Made by a program: the position numbers and the translations under genes. A stretch of 64,000 nucleotides of DNA, from the NCBI GenBank assembly GCA_963780795.1, contig CAWADH010000006.1:248001-312000 (forward strand), read 5' to 3'. The stretch comes from DATJGR01 sp963780795. Lineage in GTDB: Bacteria; Pseudomonadota; Gammaproteobacteria; Pseudomonadales; Azotimanducaceae. This document shows, one piece after another, positions 43,612-52,775 of the stretch; positions within the stretch are counted from its first letter, which is position 1, and every line of letters starts with the position of its first letter. The notes beneath the pieces were generated by a model that saw nothing but the letters and a program-made list of their open reading frames with translations, had not been told where the DNA came from and made no database searches.

Positions 43612-44285
43612 CCCAAGGTCGCGTCTACATCCGCCGGCAGGGTCGCATGACCGTCGCGCAGGCTCGGGCGCTGCGCGAGTTGCTCGAGCGTTACCGCATA
43701 CCGCTCGCAACGGAACCGATCGACTGGACCGCGCATTTCGGGCGCGTGGCACCGCTGGCGCTGGAGATCGGCTTCGGCATGGGGCACGCATTGCTCGAAA
43801 CCGCGCAACGCCATCCGGAGTGGAATTGCCTTGGCGTCGAGGTCTACCGACCTGGAATCGGCGCGTTGCTGAACGCGGTCGAGTCGGCCGGGCTGCGCAA
43901 CGTGCGCGTGATCGAAGGCGATGCCCGCACGGTGCTCGCCAACATGATGACAGAGGGGATGCTGCATCGCGTGATGGTGTTCTTCCCCGATCCATGGCCT
44001 AAGTCCAAACATCACAAGCGACGGTTGATCAACGCCGAGTTCGCAGCGTTGGTTGCGCAACGGTTGGATGCCGGCGGCGAACTACTGGCCGCGACGGATT
44101 GGGAGCACTACGCCGAGGCTATGCGTGCGGTGCTCGACGCCGAACCCGGGCTGGAGAACATCGCGGGCGAAGGGGAGTTTGCGGCTCGTGACGAAGAACG
44201 CCCAACGACCCGTTTCGAGGCGCGCGGTGTGCGCCTCGGGCATCGCGTGTGGAATCTCGCGTATCGGAAACGCGCAGTCAGATGA
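43590..44285 (+). CDS. trmB: tRNA (guanine46-N7)-methyltransferase
   Basis: TrmB makes m7G46 in tRNA. About 231 residues with the SAM motif LALEIGFGMGHALLETAQRH and the diagnostic FFPDPWPKSKHHKRRLI near residues 130-147. The C-terminal TRFEARGVRLGHRVWNL segment is also typical. The start is unclear: GTG 43590 (VERLAQLTQGRVYIRRQGRM) is chosen; TTG 43575 would add five residues, and ATG 43647 would remove the conserved RRQGRMT. It overlaps DUF423 by 22 bases and hemW (opposite strand) by eight bases. Confidence 0.93.
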   Translation: MERLAQLTQGRVYIRRQGRMTVAQARALRELLERYRIPLATEPIDWTAHFGRVAPLALEIGFGMGHALLETAQRHPEWNCLGVEVYRPGIGALLNAVESAGLRNVRVIEGDARTVLANMMTEGMLHRVMVFFPDPWPKSKHHKRRLINAEFAALVAQRLDAGGELLAATDWEHYAEAMRAVLDAEPGLENIAGEGEFAARDEERPTTRFEARGVRLGHRVWNLAYRKRAVR

Positions 44286-45411
44286 ACTCGCCAACGACCG
44301 TATCGAGGTAACGAAGACCCAGCGCGGTGACCGCAAGCCGATCGCGCTGCACGAGGCCGCGCGCATGCAGGCGCTTCCACGTGTCGTCGATCGTCGATAG
44401 GGGGCAGCCGGTTCGTCGTTCGAACAGCCGCGGCTCGACGCCGTCGATGAGGCGCAGCGCGTTCAAAAGAAACTCTCCGGGCCGGGCATCCGCCGTTATC
44501 GCAGCTTCTGATCGGAGTTCGTCGGGCGCGGCGCCGAGATAGCGGGCCGGCGCAAGGGGCTTACTGGTTCGGACGATGGCCTCGCGTTCCGCGAATGTAA
44601 CCTTGCCGTGTGCGCCGGCGCCGATGCCGAGGTAGTCGCCGAACGCCCAGTAGTTGACGTTGTGACGAGCCGCCTGACCGACGCGTGCGAACGCCGACAC
44701 TTCGTATCGTTGCAGGCCCGCGGCTTCGAGTGTTGCAAGCCCCGCGGCCTCGATCGTCGCCAGCGCGTCCTCGTCAGGTAAACAAGGCGGATGCAGCGCG
44801 AACTCCGTGCGCGGTTCGATCGTCAGCTGATACCAGGAGACGTGCGATGCGCCGAGCGCCAGCGCGCGTTGCAGGTCGCTCACCGCATCGTCCACCGTCT
44901 GACCCGGCAGTCCGTGCATCAGATCGAGATTGAAGCGCTCGAATCCCACGGCTTGCGCGGTTGCGACCGCGTGCTCGATGTCACCCGGATCGTGGATTCG
45001 ACCTAACGCCGCGAGATGCGACGAATCGAACGACTGCGCACCGATCGACAGCCGATTGACGCCGGCGTCGCGATACGCCGCGAAGTTCGCTTCATCGACC
45101 GTTCCCGGATTCGCTTCCAGCGTGATCTCTGCATCATCGGCTAACGCGGCCCGGACGCGCACGCCATCCAACAGCGCCGCGATGGTGCGACCAGAGATCA
45201 GGCTCGGCGTGCCACCCCCTAAAAAGATGGTCTCGATGGTTCGGTGTGGGACCTGTTCCAGATCCCGGTCGAGGTCGCGCAGCAGCTGATCGAGGTACGC
45301 TGCTTCGGGCAGTTGGCCCTTCGCCGGATGCGAGTTGAAGTCGCAGTACGGGCATTTCCGCACGCACCAGGGGAAATGGACGTACAGCGACAGCGGCGGT
45401 GGCTGCATCAT
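44278..45411 (-). CDS. hemW: HemW family radical SAM protein (heme chaperone-like)
   Basis: A 377-residue radical SAM protein of the HemW/HemN-like family. The 4Fe-4S motif is CVRKCPYC near residues 16-23, after YVHFPW. Other conserved segments are FLGGGTPSL near 64-72 and FNLDLMHGLPGQTVDD near 159-174. HemW is reported to insert heme and is not coproporphyrinogen oxidase; the loss of the extra HemN N-terminal extension fits HemW. It is the last gene of metX-metW-DUF4426-rdgB-hemW, with a three-base gap from rdgB, an order common in gammaproteobacteria. Confidence 0.93.
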   Translation of the reverse strand: MMQPPPLSLYVHFPWCVRKCPYCDFNSHPAKGQLPEAAYLDQLLRDLDRDLEQVPHRTIETIFLGGGTPSLISGRTIAALLDGVRVRAALADDAEITLEANPGTVDEANFAAYRDAGVNRLSIGAQSFDSSHLAALGRIHDPGDIEHAVATAQAVGFERFNLDLMHGLPGQTVDDAVSDLQRALALGASHVSWYQLTIEPRTEFALHPPCLPDEDALATIEAAGLATLEAAGLQRYEVSAFARVGQAARHNVNYWAFGDYLGIGAGAHGKVTFAEREAIVRTSKPLAPARYLGAAPDELRSEAAITADARPGEFLLNALRLIDGVEPRLFERRTGCPLSTIDDTWKRLHARGLVQRDRLAVTALGLRYLDTVVGEFI

Positions 45412-45414
45412 GAC

Positions 45415-46023
45415 CTAGCGCTGCCGTTGCATCTCGACGAGCGCGGCCCGGATCGATTCGACGAGCGCGGCCGCCGCCTTACCCCGGTGACTGACGCGAT
45501 TCTTCACCGTTGCGGGCAATTCGGCGGCGGTCTTGTCGTAACCGTCGACCAGAAAGTGCGGGTCGTACCCGAATCCACCGCCGCCGGCCGGTTCGTCGAC
45601 GATGCGACCGCTCCAGGTTGCCGATGCGATGAGCGGCGCCGGGTCCTGTGCGTTGCGCAGGAACACCAGGCAACAGAAGAAATACGCGCGTCGGTCGCGC
45701 ACGCCGGTGAGCGATGCGATGAGCTTCCGGTTGTTCGCCGCTGCGTCGGACGGCGAACCGGCGTAGCGCGCGGACAACACACCGGGCGCGCCGCCGAGCG
45801 CCGCCACCACCAGACCGGAATCGTCGGCGATGGCCGGCAGGTTGCTGGCGGCAGCCGCGTGACGCGCCTTGAGCAGTGCGTTCTCTACGAACGTGACAGC
45901 CGTTTCATCGGCGTCGGTTATGCCGAGTTGTCGCTGTGTGCACAGCGCTACGCCGAGCGGCGACAACACCACGCTCAGCTCTTCCAGTTTGCCGGCGTTG
46001 CCGCTCGCGAGCACGACCTTCAC
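45415..46023 (-). CDS. rdgB: XTP/dITP diphosphatase RdgB
   Basis: RdgB removes dITP, XTP and related non-canonical nucleotides from the pool. The 202-residue protein starts with GTG (KVVLASGNAGKLEEL). The conserved AIADDSGLVVAALGGAPGV segment is near residues 64-82 and GGGGFGYDPHFLVDG near 148-162. The GTG start overlaps the DUF4426 stop by four bases. Confidence 0.97.
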   Translation of the reverse strand: MKVVLASGNAGKLEELSVVLSPLGVALCTQRQLGITDADETAVTFVENALLKARHAAAASNLPAIADDSGLVVAALGGAPGVLSARYAGSPSDAAANNRKLIASLTGVRDRRAYFFCCLVFLRNAQDPAPLIASATWSGRIVDEPAGGGGFGYDPHFLVDGYDKTAAELPATVKNRVSHRGKAAAALVESIRAALVEMQRQR

Positions 46024-46448
46024 TGGGCGATGCCCAGATACATCTGCTGCTGGAATTCCAGGTGCATCGGTGTGCGGCCGGGAACGCTGATGCTGACGCG
46101 AAACCGCAGCACGTCCTGATCGGTGTATCGGAATGGCGCGACGTAGTAGATCGATTCGCCTTCCTTGATGACCGCGAACTGCAGCGGTTCGGTCTGGCTG
46201 AGCAGATTGACCGCAGATCCCGTGACTTCCGCGGGCACTGCCGCCCCTTTGTCGTCAATGACCGACAGATTCACAATGGCGCGATCGTTCGCGCGGATCA
46301 CGTGGTATCGGGCCGCGACATCGGGCTGCAGGAACAGTGTGTTGACGACGATGTAGTGCACGTCGACGCCATCGAACGATTTGAACTGGTCCGCGGCGGC
46401 AGGCAGTGCAGCCAGCGCGAGTACGAACCAAAGTGCGTGTCTGATCAT
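46020..46448 (-). CDS. DUF4426 periplasmic protein
   Basis: A 142-residue protein with a signal peptide (HALWFVLALAALPAAADQ, cleavage near residue 20) and a beta-rich DUF4426 domain (VHYIVVNTLFLQPDVAARYH, VPGRTPMHLEFQQQMYLG). The family is found almost always between metW and rdgB in gammaproteobacteria. Function unknown. ATGA overlap with metW upstream and GTGA overlap with rdgB downstream. Confidence 0.9.
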   Translation of the reverse strand: MIRHALWFVLALAALPAAADQFKSFDGVDVHYIVVNTLFLQPDVAARYHVIRANDRAIVNLSVIDDKGAAVPAEVTGSAVNLLSQTEPLQFAVIKEGESIYYVAPFRYTDQDVLRFRVSISVPGRTPMHLEFQQQMYLGIAQ

Positions 46449-47041
46449 TGCGGCCGCCCCAGATGGTAGAACGCGGTGGTGCCCATGAGATTCGGGAATC
46501 GGCTCATCAGCGAATGATTTGCATAATCACTGTCGACGACGAGCCGTTCGATCACGCGCAGGCGCTTCGTCGTACACAGCGCTTCGAAGTCGGCGAACGT
46601 ACACAGATGGATGTTCGGGGTGTCGTACCAGTGGTGCGGCAGGTGTTTCGCAACCGGCATGCGGCCGCGCGAGGCCAGATACAGGCGACAGCGCCAATGC
46701 GCAAAGTTCGGAAACGTCACGATGCACTCGCGCCCGATCCGCAGCATTTCGTCCAGCATTACGTCGGGGCGCTTTACGCTCTGCAGCGTGTCGGTCATCA
46801 CGACCAGGTCGAAGCTGTCGCTCGGGAAATTCGTCAGCCCCTGATCCAGGTCCTGCTCGATCACGTTGACGCCGGCCGTGATGCAGCTCGTGATCATGTC
46901 CGGATCGATCTCGAGGCCGTATCCGTTCACGCCTTTCGTGCGACGCAGATGAGCAAGCAGCTCGCCGTCGCCGCAACCGAGGTCGAGCACCCGCGAATCG
47001 GCGGTTACGAGATCCGCGATGATCGTAATGTCGGGTCTCAC
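46445..47041 (-). CDS. metW: Methionine biosynthesis protein MetW
   Basis: A 198-residue SAM-methyltransferase-fold protein that accompanies MetX in many proteobacteria and supports homoserine acylation. The motif VLDLGCGDGELLAHL is near residues 18-32, and the conserved MTDTLQSVKRPDVMLDEMLR segment is near 82-101. The GTG start shares one base with the metX stop (TAGTG), so the two are coupled. Confidence 0.96.
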   Translation of the reverse strand: MRPDITIIADLVTADSRVLDLGCGDGELLAHLRRTKGVNGYGLEIDPDMITSCITAGVNVIEQDLDQGLTNFPSDSFDLVVMTDTLQSVKRPDVMLDEMLRIGRECIVTFPNFAHWRCRLYLASRGRMPVAKHLPHHWYDTPNIHLCTFADFEALCTTKRLRVIERLVVDSDYANHSLMSRFPNLMGTTAFYHLGRPQ

Positions 47042-48189
47042 TACGCGTGCACCCGTTCCGCGACGTGCTGCAGATAAGCGCGCAACACGCTGAAGTACCG
47101 CGGCACCTGCAATAGAAACGCGTCGTGCCCGTGCGGCGTGTCGACCACGGCGCTGACCACGTTCTTTCGTGCAGCGATCAACGCGTCGACGATTTCCTTG
47201 GAGCGCGCCGGAGCGAAGCGCCAGTCTGTAGTGAACGACACGACGAGAAAATCGCTCTCTGCGCGTTTCAACGCCGCGACCAGGTCGTCGTCGAAATCGC
47301 GCGCGGGATCGAAGTGATCGAGCGCGCGCGTCATCAGCAGGTAGGTGTTCGCGTCGAAGCGTTGCGAGAACGAGCGCCCCTGATGGTGCAGGTAGCTCTC
47401 GACCTGAAACTGCACGTCGCGTGCGGCGGCAAGGTCTCCCGATTTCACGTCGCGTCCGAACTTGTCGCGCAGACCGTCGTCGGACTGATACGTCACGTGC
47501 CCGAGCATGCGGGCCAGCATCAGTCCGCGCGCCGGGTTGCTCGCGGTATCCAGATAACGGCCGCCGTTGAACTCCGGATCAGACACGATGGCCTGTCGCG
47601 CGATTTCGTTGAACGCGATGTTCTGTGCGGACAAACGCGATGCGGATGCGATCAGAACGGCATGCGCGACGCGCTCCGGCAGGTCGATCGCCCACTGCAT
47701 CGCCTGCATGCCGCCGAGGCTGCCGCCGATGACCGCGGCCCAGCGTTCGATCTGCAACGCGTCGGCCAGCATCGCCTGCGTCGCCACCCAGTCGCGTACG
47801 GTGACCGCGGGAAAATCCGGTCCGTAAGTGCGGCCGGTTTCCGGATTGATCGAACGCGGCCCCGTGCTGCCGTTGCAACCACCGAGATTGTTGAGGCTCA
47901 CGACGAAGAAGCGGTTCGTGTCGATCGGTTTTCCCGGTCCGATGCAGTTGTCCCACCAGCCGGGCCGATCGTCCTCGATGCTGTGATATCCCGCCGCGTG
48001 GTGATGTCCGGACAGCGCATGACAGACGAGCACTGCATTCGAGCGCGCGGCGTTCAACTCTCCGTACGTTTCGTACACGATTTCCATGCGCGGCAGAACG
48101 CGGCCGCACAGCAACGCGACCGGCTTTTCGAAGGCCAGGTGCTGCGGCGTGACGACGCCAACGGAGTCGGAAGGAATGCAGTCGGGCAT
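47041..48189 (-). CDS. metX: Homoserine O-acyltransferase MetX
   Basis: MetX acylates homoserine at the first committed step of methionine synthesis. The 382-residue alpha/beta hydrolase has the nucleophile elbow GGSLGGMQAMQWA near residues 155-167, the catalytic histidine in DTPHGHDAFLL near 354-364, and NLGGCNGSTGP near 103-113. Whether it uses acetyl-CoA or succinyl-CoA cannot be told from the family alone; several gammaproteobacterial MetX enzymes are succinyltransferases. No SAM riboswitch was seen in the 87 bases upstream. Confidence 0.94.
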   Translation of the reverse strand: MPDCIPSDSVGVVTPQHLAFEKPVALLCGRVLPRMEIVYETYGELNAARSNAVLVCHALSGHHHAAGYHSIEDDRPGWWDNCIGPGKPIDTNRFFVVSLNNLGGCNGSTGPRSINPETGRTYGPDFPAVTVRDWVATQAMLADALQIERWAAVIGGSLGGMQAMQWAIDLPERVAHAVLIASASRLSAQNIAFNEIARQAIVSDPEFNGGRYLDTASNPARGLMLARMLGHVTYQSDDGLRDKFGRDVKSGDLAAARDVQFQVESYLHHQGRSFSQRFDANTYLLMTRALDHFDPARDFDDDLVAALKRAESDFLVVSFTTDWRFAPARSKEIVDALIAARKNVVSAVVDTPHGHDAFLLQVPRYFSVLRAYLQHVAERVHA

Positions 48190-48276
48190 AGGACGGCGGA
48201 GTCTAAAGCAATTTCGATCAGGACAAGAGCGGCCGAAGCACCAACAACGGATCGTCGCGGGCGCGCCGCCGGGCGG

Positions 48277-48834
48277 TTACGTCAGCAGACTGGTGAAGAT
48301 CGCGGGCAACAGATAGTCGCGGACGAGGATCAGGATCATGAAGACGAGAATCGGCGAAAAGTCCAACCCGCCGAGCGGCGGAATCAGTTTGCGCGCCGGA
48401 GCGAGGATCGGCTCCGTCACTTGTGCGAGCAGCGCGGCCGCCGGGTGATACGAGCCCGGTGCAAGAAAGCTCAGTACGATCACGACGATCAGCGCGAACC
48501 AGTACACCGTCAGCAGCAGCCGCAACGTATCGAACAGACCGATGCCGAACAGATAAGCCATGCCGGGCATGTACTGCGACTGAATTCCGATCTCCATCGT
48601 GTGCGCCAGCACTTTGATGAGCCACGCGGCGATGAACGCCGAGAAATCCAGGTTGCGGTAGCCCGGTATCACCATGCGCAGCGGCCGCAGGATCGGATCG
48701 GTCGCTTTCACGATGCCTTGCGATATCGGGTTGTAGAAGTCGGCGCGGCTCGCCTGAAGGATCAGCCGCGCGAGAAACAGAAAGCAGACGACGTCGAAGA
48801 CTGTGTCGACGATGAAGACCAACGGGTTGTTCAT
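48277..48834 (-). CDS. yggT: YggT family membrane protein
   Basis: A 185-residue protein with two tandem YggT repeats, each a short membrane unit (residues about 5-90: FIVDTVFDVVCFLFLARLIL; about 105-185: LLLTVYWFALIVVIVLSFLA). The motif NPISQGIVKATDPILRPLRM near 36-55 is diagnostic, with a repeat version near 140-155. The family is linked to envelope stress or osmotic tolerance but its function is not settled. Downstream of proC by 70 bases, in the common order yggS-proC-yggT. Confidence 0.93.
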   Translation of the reverse strand: MNNPLVFIVDTVFDVVCFLFLARLILQASRADFYNPISQGIVKATDPILRPLRMVIPGYRNLDFSAFIAAWLIKVLAHTMEIGIQSQYMPGMAYLFGIGLFDTLRLLLTVYWFALIVVIVLSFLAPGSYHPAAALLAQVTEPILAPARKLIPPLGGLDFSPILVFMILILVRDYLLPAIFTSLLT

Positions 48835-48904
48835 TGAATACGGTCCTGACTCAACTTCGTGGGATCGCTGCCGCAGCCGATTCTGTCTAACGATGCAGCG
48901 CGTG

Positions 48905-49729
48905 TCACTGAGCGGCGAACTCTTTCGCCAGCTCGACCGAGCGTTGTGCAGCTTCGCGCACCGCGCGCTCGATCAGCGGCTTGCCTTGCCCGCTGTCGAG
49001 CACCGATATCGCGCGCTCCGTGGTGCCGCCCGGCGACGTGACGTTGCGGCGCAGCTCGGCCGGCGTGTTCGTGCTTTCGTTCGCCATCACGGCGGCGCCG
49101 TAGGCCGTCTTCAACGTCAGCGTGCGGGCCGTCTCCGCATCGAGGCCCAGCGCGATGCCGGCGTCAATCATTGCTTCCATGAGATAGAAGAAGTACGCCG
49201 GCCCGCTTCCCGAAACGGCGGTAACGGCATCGATCGCCGACTCGTGTTCGACCCAGATGACGTGTCCTGCTGCAGCGAGAATGGACTCTGCGGCCGCGGT
49301 CTGTCGCGCCGTAACGTGCTCGTTGGCGAACAGCGCCGTTATGCCGGCACCGTAGAGTGCGGGTGTATTCGGCATGCAGCGAACGATGCCGATGTTCTTC
49401 GGCGACCATCGCGCGATCGCCTCGCTCGGCACTCCGGCCGCGATCGATATCACCAGTTGGTCGGCGCCCAGTGCGCTCCTCAGATCCTGCACGACGCTGC
49501 GCATCACTTGCGGCTTCACCGCGAACACGATCGACGCGGCCTTATCCACGGCGGCCGCATTCGAATCGACCACTGAAATGCCGAGCGCGGCCATACCGGT
49601 TCGTTGGGAAGGGTCGGGATCCGCCGCGACGATCGAAGCCGCGGGAAAACCGTGCCGCAACAGTCCGCCGACCAGGCTTTTCGCCATGTTGCCGGCGCCG
49701 ATGAATGCAATCTTGTCAGTCATCGCCAC
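48905..49729 (-). CDS. proC: Pyrroline-5-carboxylate reductase
   Basis: ProC reduces pyrroline-5-carboxylate to proline with NAD(P)H. The 274-residue protein has the dinucleotide motif IGAGNMAKSLVGGLLRHGFP near residues 10-29, KPQVMRSVV near 73-81, and the C-terminal P5CR signature from AVSGSGPAYFFYLMEAMIDA (about 165-184) to NVTSPGGTTERAI near 230-242. It overlaps the yggS stop by 14 bases. Confidence 0.97.
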   Translation of the reverse strand: MAMTDKIAFIGAGNMAKSLVGGLLRHGFPAASIVAADPDPSQRTGMAALGISVVDSNAAAVDKAASIVFAVKPQVMRSVVQDLRSALGADQLVISIAAGVPSEAIARWSPKNIGIVRCMPNTPALYGAGITALFANEHVTARQTAAAESILAAAGHVIWVEHESAIDAVTAVSGSGPAYFFYLMEAMIDAGIALGLDAETARTLTLKTAYGAAVMANESTNTPAELRRNVTSPGGTTERAISVLDSGQGKPLIERAVREAAQRSVELAKEFAAQ

Positions 49730-50417
49730 GGGCTCCTCGCCGTCCGAACAGTGCAGTACCGATTCTGATCATGGTCGCGCCTTCTGCAATCGCGGTTTCG
49801 AAATCCTGTGTCATGCCCATCGACAACGTGTCCCAGTGCGCGGCGGCGGCCGGTCGTTCGCGCTCGAACAGCTCGCGCATGCGGCGGAAGGCAATGCGTT
49901 GTGCATCTTCGTCGACTTCCGGGCGCGGAATCGACATGAGTCCGCGCAGTCGGATCCGTGGCAGTTCCAGCAGTTGCGCGGCGAATTCTGCCAGAGCCTC
50001 CGGCGCGATACCTGCCTTCTGCGGCTCGCCGTCGATGTTGACCTGAATCAGCACGTCGAGCGCGTCGACGTCGTCCGGACGTTGGTCCGATAGACGCTGC
50101 GCCACCTTGGCGCGATCGAGTGTCTGCACCCATTGAAAGTGTCGCGCGATATCGCGCGTCTTGTTCGACTGAATGGCGCCGATGAAATGCCACTGCAGCG
50201 ACAGATCGCGCAGCGCTTCGATTTTCGGCAGTGCGTCGTTCAGATAGTTCTCGCCGAACTCTAGGACACCGCACCCTGCCGCAGCCCGGATCACGTCGAC
50301 GGATTGCGTCTTCGATGCAGCAACCAGGCGGATCGAGTCGCGCTTCCGACCGCTTCGCTCGGCGGCCTGCGCGACTCGGTGCTGAACGTCTGCTACGTGG
50401 TTGCTGATCGAGTGCAT
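49716..50417 (-). CDS. yggS: YggS family PLP homeostasis protein
   Basis: A 233-residue PLP-binding protein (PLPBP/YggS) that buffers vitamin B6 and affects amino-acid pools. The PLP lysine is in LVAASKTQSVD near residues 31-41; LEFGENYLNDALPKI near 52-66 and HFIGAIQSNKTRDI near 76-89 are conserved. First gene of yggS-proC-yggT, divergent from pilT over 157 bases. Those 157 bases hold only weak promoter-like sequence for pilT (TACTAT at 50503-50508) and nothing else recognised. Confidence 0.95.
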   Translation of the reverse strand: MHSISNHVADVQHRVAQAAERSGRKRDSIRLVAASKTQSVDVIRAAAGCGVLEFGENYLNDALPKIEALRDLSLQWHFIGAIQSNKTRDIARHFQWVQTLDRAKVAQRLSDQRPDDVDALDVLIQVNIDGEPQKAGIAPEALAEFAAQLLELPRIRLRGLMSIPRPEVDEDAQRIAFRRMRELFERERPAAAAHWDTLSMGMTQDFETAIAEGATMIRIGTALFGRRGARGDD

Positions 50418-50574
50418 GGTGGTTGTGTAAACGGCGTCGCAGTTTAGCCACGGAGGCCGGGAGCGTCATCCATCGGCCATGTGCAACCGCGGGGGGAGGT
50501 AATACTATACGGGCTCTCTCCACGGACTCTCTCATCTTCGGAGAGCGCGCGAGCAGAAAGGGACAGCGACTGCT

Positions 50575-51615
50575 ATGGCAATGGACATCACCGAGCTTCT
50601 CGCTTTCAGCGCAAAACAGAACGCGTCGGACCTGCACCTGTCGGCAGGCCTGCCGCCGATGATCCGGGTCGACGGCGACGTTCGCCGAATCAACCTGCCG
50701 CCGCTCGAGCACCGCGAAGTTCATGCGCTCGTCTACGAGATCATGAACGACAAGCAGCGCAAGGATTACGAGGAATTTCTCGAGACCGACTTTTCGTTCG
50801 AAGTGCCCGGCGTCGCGCGCTTTCGCGTGAACGCGTTCAACCAGAACCGCGGCGCGGGTGCGGTATTCCGGACGATTCCGTCGAAAGTGCTGACGATGGA
50901 AGATCTCGGCATGGGTCAGGTGTTCAAGGACATCTCGATGGCGCCGCGCGGTCTCGTGCTGGTGACCGGCCCTACAGGATCCGGAAAGAGCACGACCATG
51001 GCGGCGATGGTCGACTTCATAAACGACAACCGCTACCAGCACATTCTGACGATCGAAGATCCGATCGAATTCGTACACGAGAGCAAGAAGTGCCTCGTGA
51101 ACCAGCGCGAAGTGCATCGCGACACGCACGGTTTTTCCGAGGCGCTGCGCGTGGCGTTGCGTGAAGACCCCGATGTGATTCTGGTCGGCGAGATGCGCGA
51201 TCTGATTACCACGCGCCTAGCATTGACGGCTGCCGAAACGGGCCACCTCGTGTTCGCTACGCTGCACACGACATCGGCTTCCAAAACCATCGACCGCATC
51301 ATCGACCAGTTCCCGGCCGAAGAGAAAGACATGGTCCGGTCGATGTTGTCCGAATCGTTGCAGGCGGTCGTTTCGCAGACGCTGTTGAAGCGCGTGAACG
51401 GCGGACGCGTTGCGGCCCACGAGATCATGATCGCGACCCCCGCCATTCGTAACCTGATTCGCGAAGGCAAGGTCGCACAGATGTATTCGGCCATTCAGAC
51501 CAGCGCTGCCAACGGAATGCAGACGCTCGACCAGTGTCTGCAAGGGCTCGTGCAGCGTCGGGTGATCGGCCGTGAAACTGCGCGCGAAATTGCGAAGATT
51601 CCCGAGAGCTTCTAG
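50575..51615 (+). CDS. pilT: Type IV pilus retraction ATPase PilT
   Basis: PilT drives pilus retraction for twitching motility. The 346-residue hexameric ATPase has Walker A GPTGSGKSTT near residues 131-140, Walker B region EDPDVILVGEMRD near 200-212, and the PilT-specific C-terminal motif AIRNLIREGK near 289-298. The histidine box FATLHTTSASK is near 225-235. The start at 50575 gives MAMDITELLAFSAKQNASDL, typical of the family. Followed after 17 bases by pilU. Confidence 0.97.
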   Translation: MAMDITELLAFSAKQNASDLHLSAGLPPMIRVDGDVRRINLPPLEHREVHALVYEIMNDKQRKDYEEFLETDFSFEVPGVARFRVNAFNQNRGAGAVFRTIPSKVLTMEDLGMGQVFKDISMAPRGLVLVTGPTGSGKSTTMAAMVDFINDNRYQHILTIEDPIEFVHESKKCLVNQREVHRDTHGFSEALRVALREDPDVILVGEMRDLITTRLALTAAETGHLVFATLHTTSASKTIDRIIDQFPAEEKDMVRSMLSESLQAVVSQTLLKRVNGGRVAAHEIMIATPAIRNLIREGKVAQMYSAIQTSAANGMQTLDQCLQGLVQRRVIGRETAREIAKIPESF

Positions 51616-51632
51616 AGCTTCTGAGGTGACCG

Positions 51633-52775
51633 ATGGAGTTCGATAAATTACTGAAGCTGGTGGTCGAGAAAGGGGCGTCCGACCTCTTCATCACCGCCGG
51701 TCGGCCGCCGACGATCAAGATCAACGGCAAACTGTTCGCCGCATCGAAGAACGCGCTCTCTCCAGAGCAATCGCGCGAGATCGTACTTGGCGTGATGAAC
51801 AAGGATCAGCAGGACGCGTTCAAGCGCGACCACGAATGCAACTTCGCGATCAACACGCGTGGTCTCGGCCGGTTCCGCGTCAGCGCCTTCTATCAGCGCA
51901 ACCTGATCGGCATGGTGTTGCGACGGATCGAAGTGAACATTCCGAAGGTGGCCGAACTCGGGCTGCCGCCGATTCTCGAACAACTCGCGATGACGAAGCG
52001 CGGGTTGATCATCTTCGTCGGCGCAACCGGAACCGGTAAGTCGACGTCGCTCGCGGCGATGATTGGTCACCGCAACGAAAACTCCAGCGGGCACATCATC
52101 AGCATCGAAGACCCGATCGAATACATCCACCAGCATCGCGGCTGCATCATCACGCAGCGCGAAGTGGGTATGGACACCGACAGTTTCGAAGTGGCGCTGA
52201 AGAACACGCTGCGACAGGCGCCCGACGTCATCATGATCGGCGAGGTGCGTCAGCGCGAAACGATGGAACAGGCGGTGACGTTCGCCGAAACGGGTCACCT
52301 GTGCTTGTGCACGCTGCACGCCAACAACGCCAACCAGGCGCTCGACCGGATCATCCATTTTTTCCCGAGCGATCGTCACGACCAGATCTGGATGGACCTG
52401 TCGCTGAACCTGAAAGCGATCATCGCGCAGCAGTTGATTCCGACGACCGACGGTCAAGGTCGCCGCGCCGCGGTCGAGGTGCTGATCAACACGCCATTGA
52501 TGGCCGACCACATCCGCAAGGGTGAAGTGCATCTGCTGAAAGAGCTGATGACGAAGTCGATCGAACTCGGCATGCAGACCTTCGACCAGGGTCTGTATCG
52601 CCTCTACAGTGCCGGCGAGATTTCGTACGACGCGGCGCTCACGCACGCAGACTCGGCGAACGACCTGCGCCTGATGATCAAACTCGGTGCGGACGCGGCC
52701 GGGAAGGATGCGCTCGGAGCGGCCGACAATCTCACCCTGGAAGATACCGAGCAGGCCTTCAGCTACCGACGCTAG
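51633..52775 (+). CDS. pilU: Type IV pilus retraction ATPase PilU
   Basis: PilU is the PilT paralogue that supports retraction together with PilT. The 380-residue protein has Walker A GATGTGKSTSLAAMIGHRN near residues 130-148, Walker B APDVIMIGEVRQRETME near 197-213, and CTLHANNANQALDRI in the histidine box. It lacks the AIRNLIRE motif of PilT (here INTPLMADHIRKGE), as expected. Its stop shares the palindrome CTAG with the stop of ruvX on the other strand. Confidence 0.96.
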   Translation: MEFDKLLKLVVEKGASDLFITAGRPPTIKINGKLFAASKNALSPEQSREIVLGVMNKDQQDAFKRDHECNFAINTRGLGRFRVSAFYQRNLIGMVLRRIEVNIPKVAELGLPPILEQLAMTKRGLIIFVGATGTGKSTSLAAMIGHRNENSSGHIISIEDPIEYIHQHRGCIITQREVGMDTDSFEVALKNTLRQAPDVIMIGEVRQRETMEQAVTFAETGHLCLCTLHANNANQALDRIIHFFPSDRHDQIWMDLSLNLKAIIAQQLIPTTDGQGRRAAVEVLINTPLMADHIRKGEVHLLKELMTKSIELGMQTFDQGLYRLYSAGEISYDAALTHADSANDLRLMIKLGADAAGKDALGAADNLTLEDTEQAFSYRR

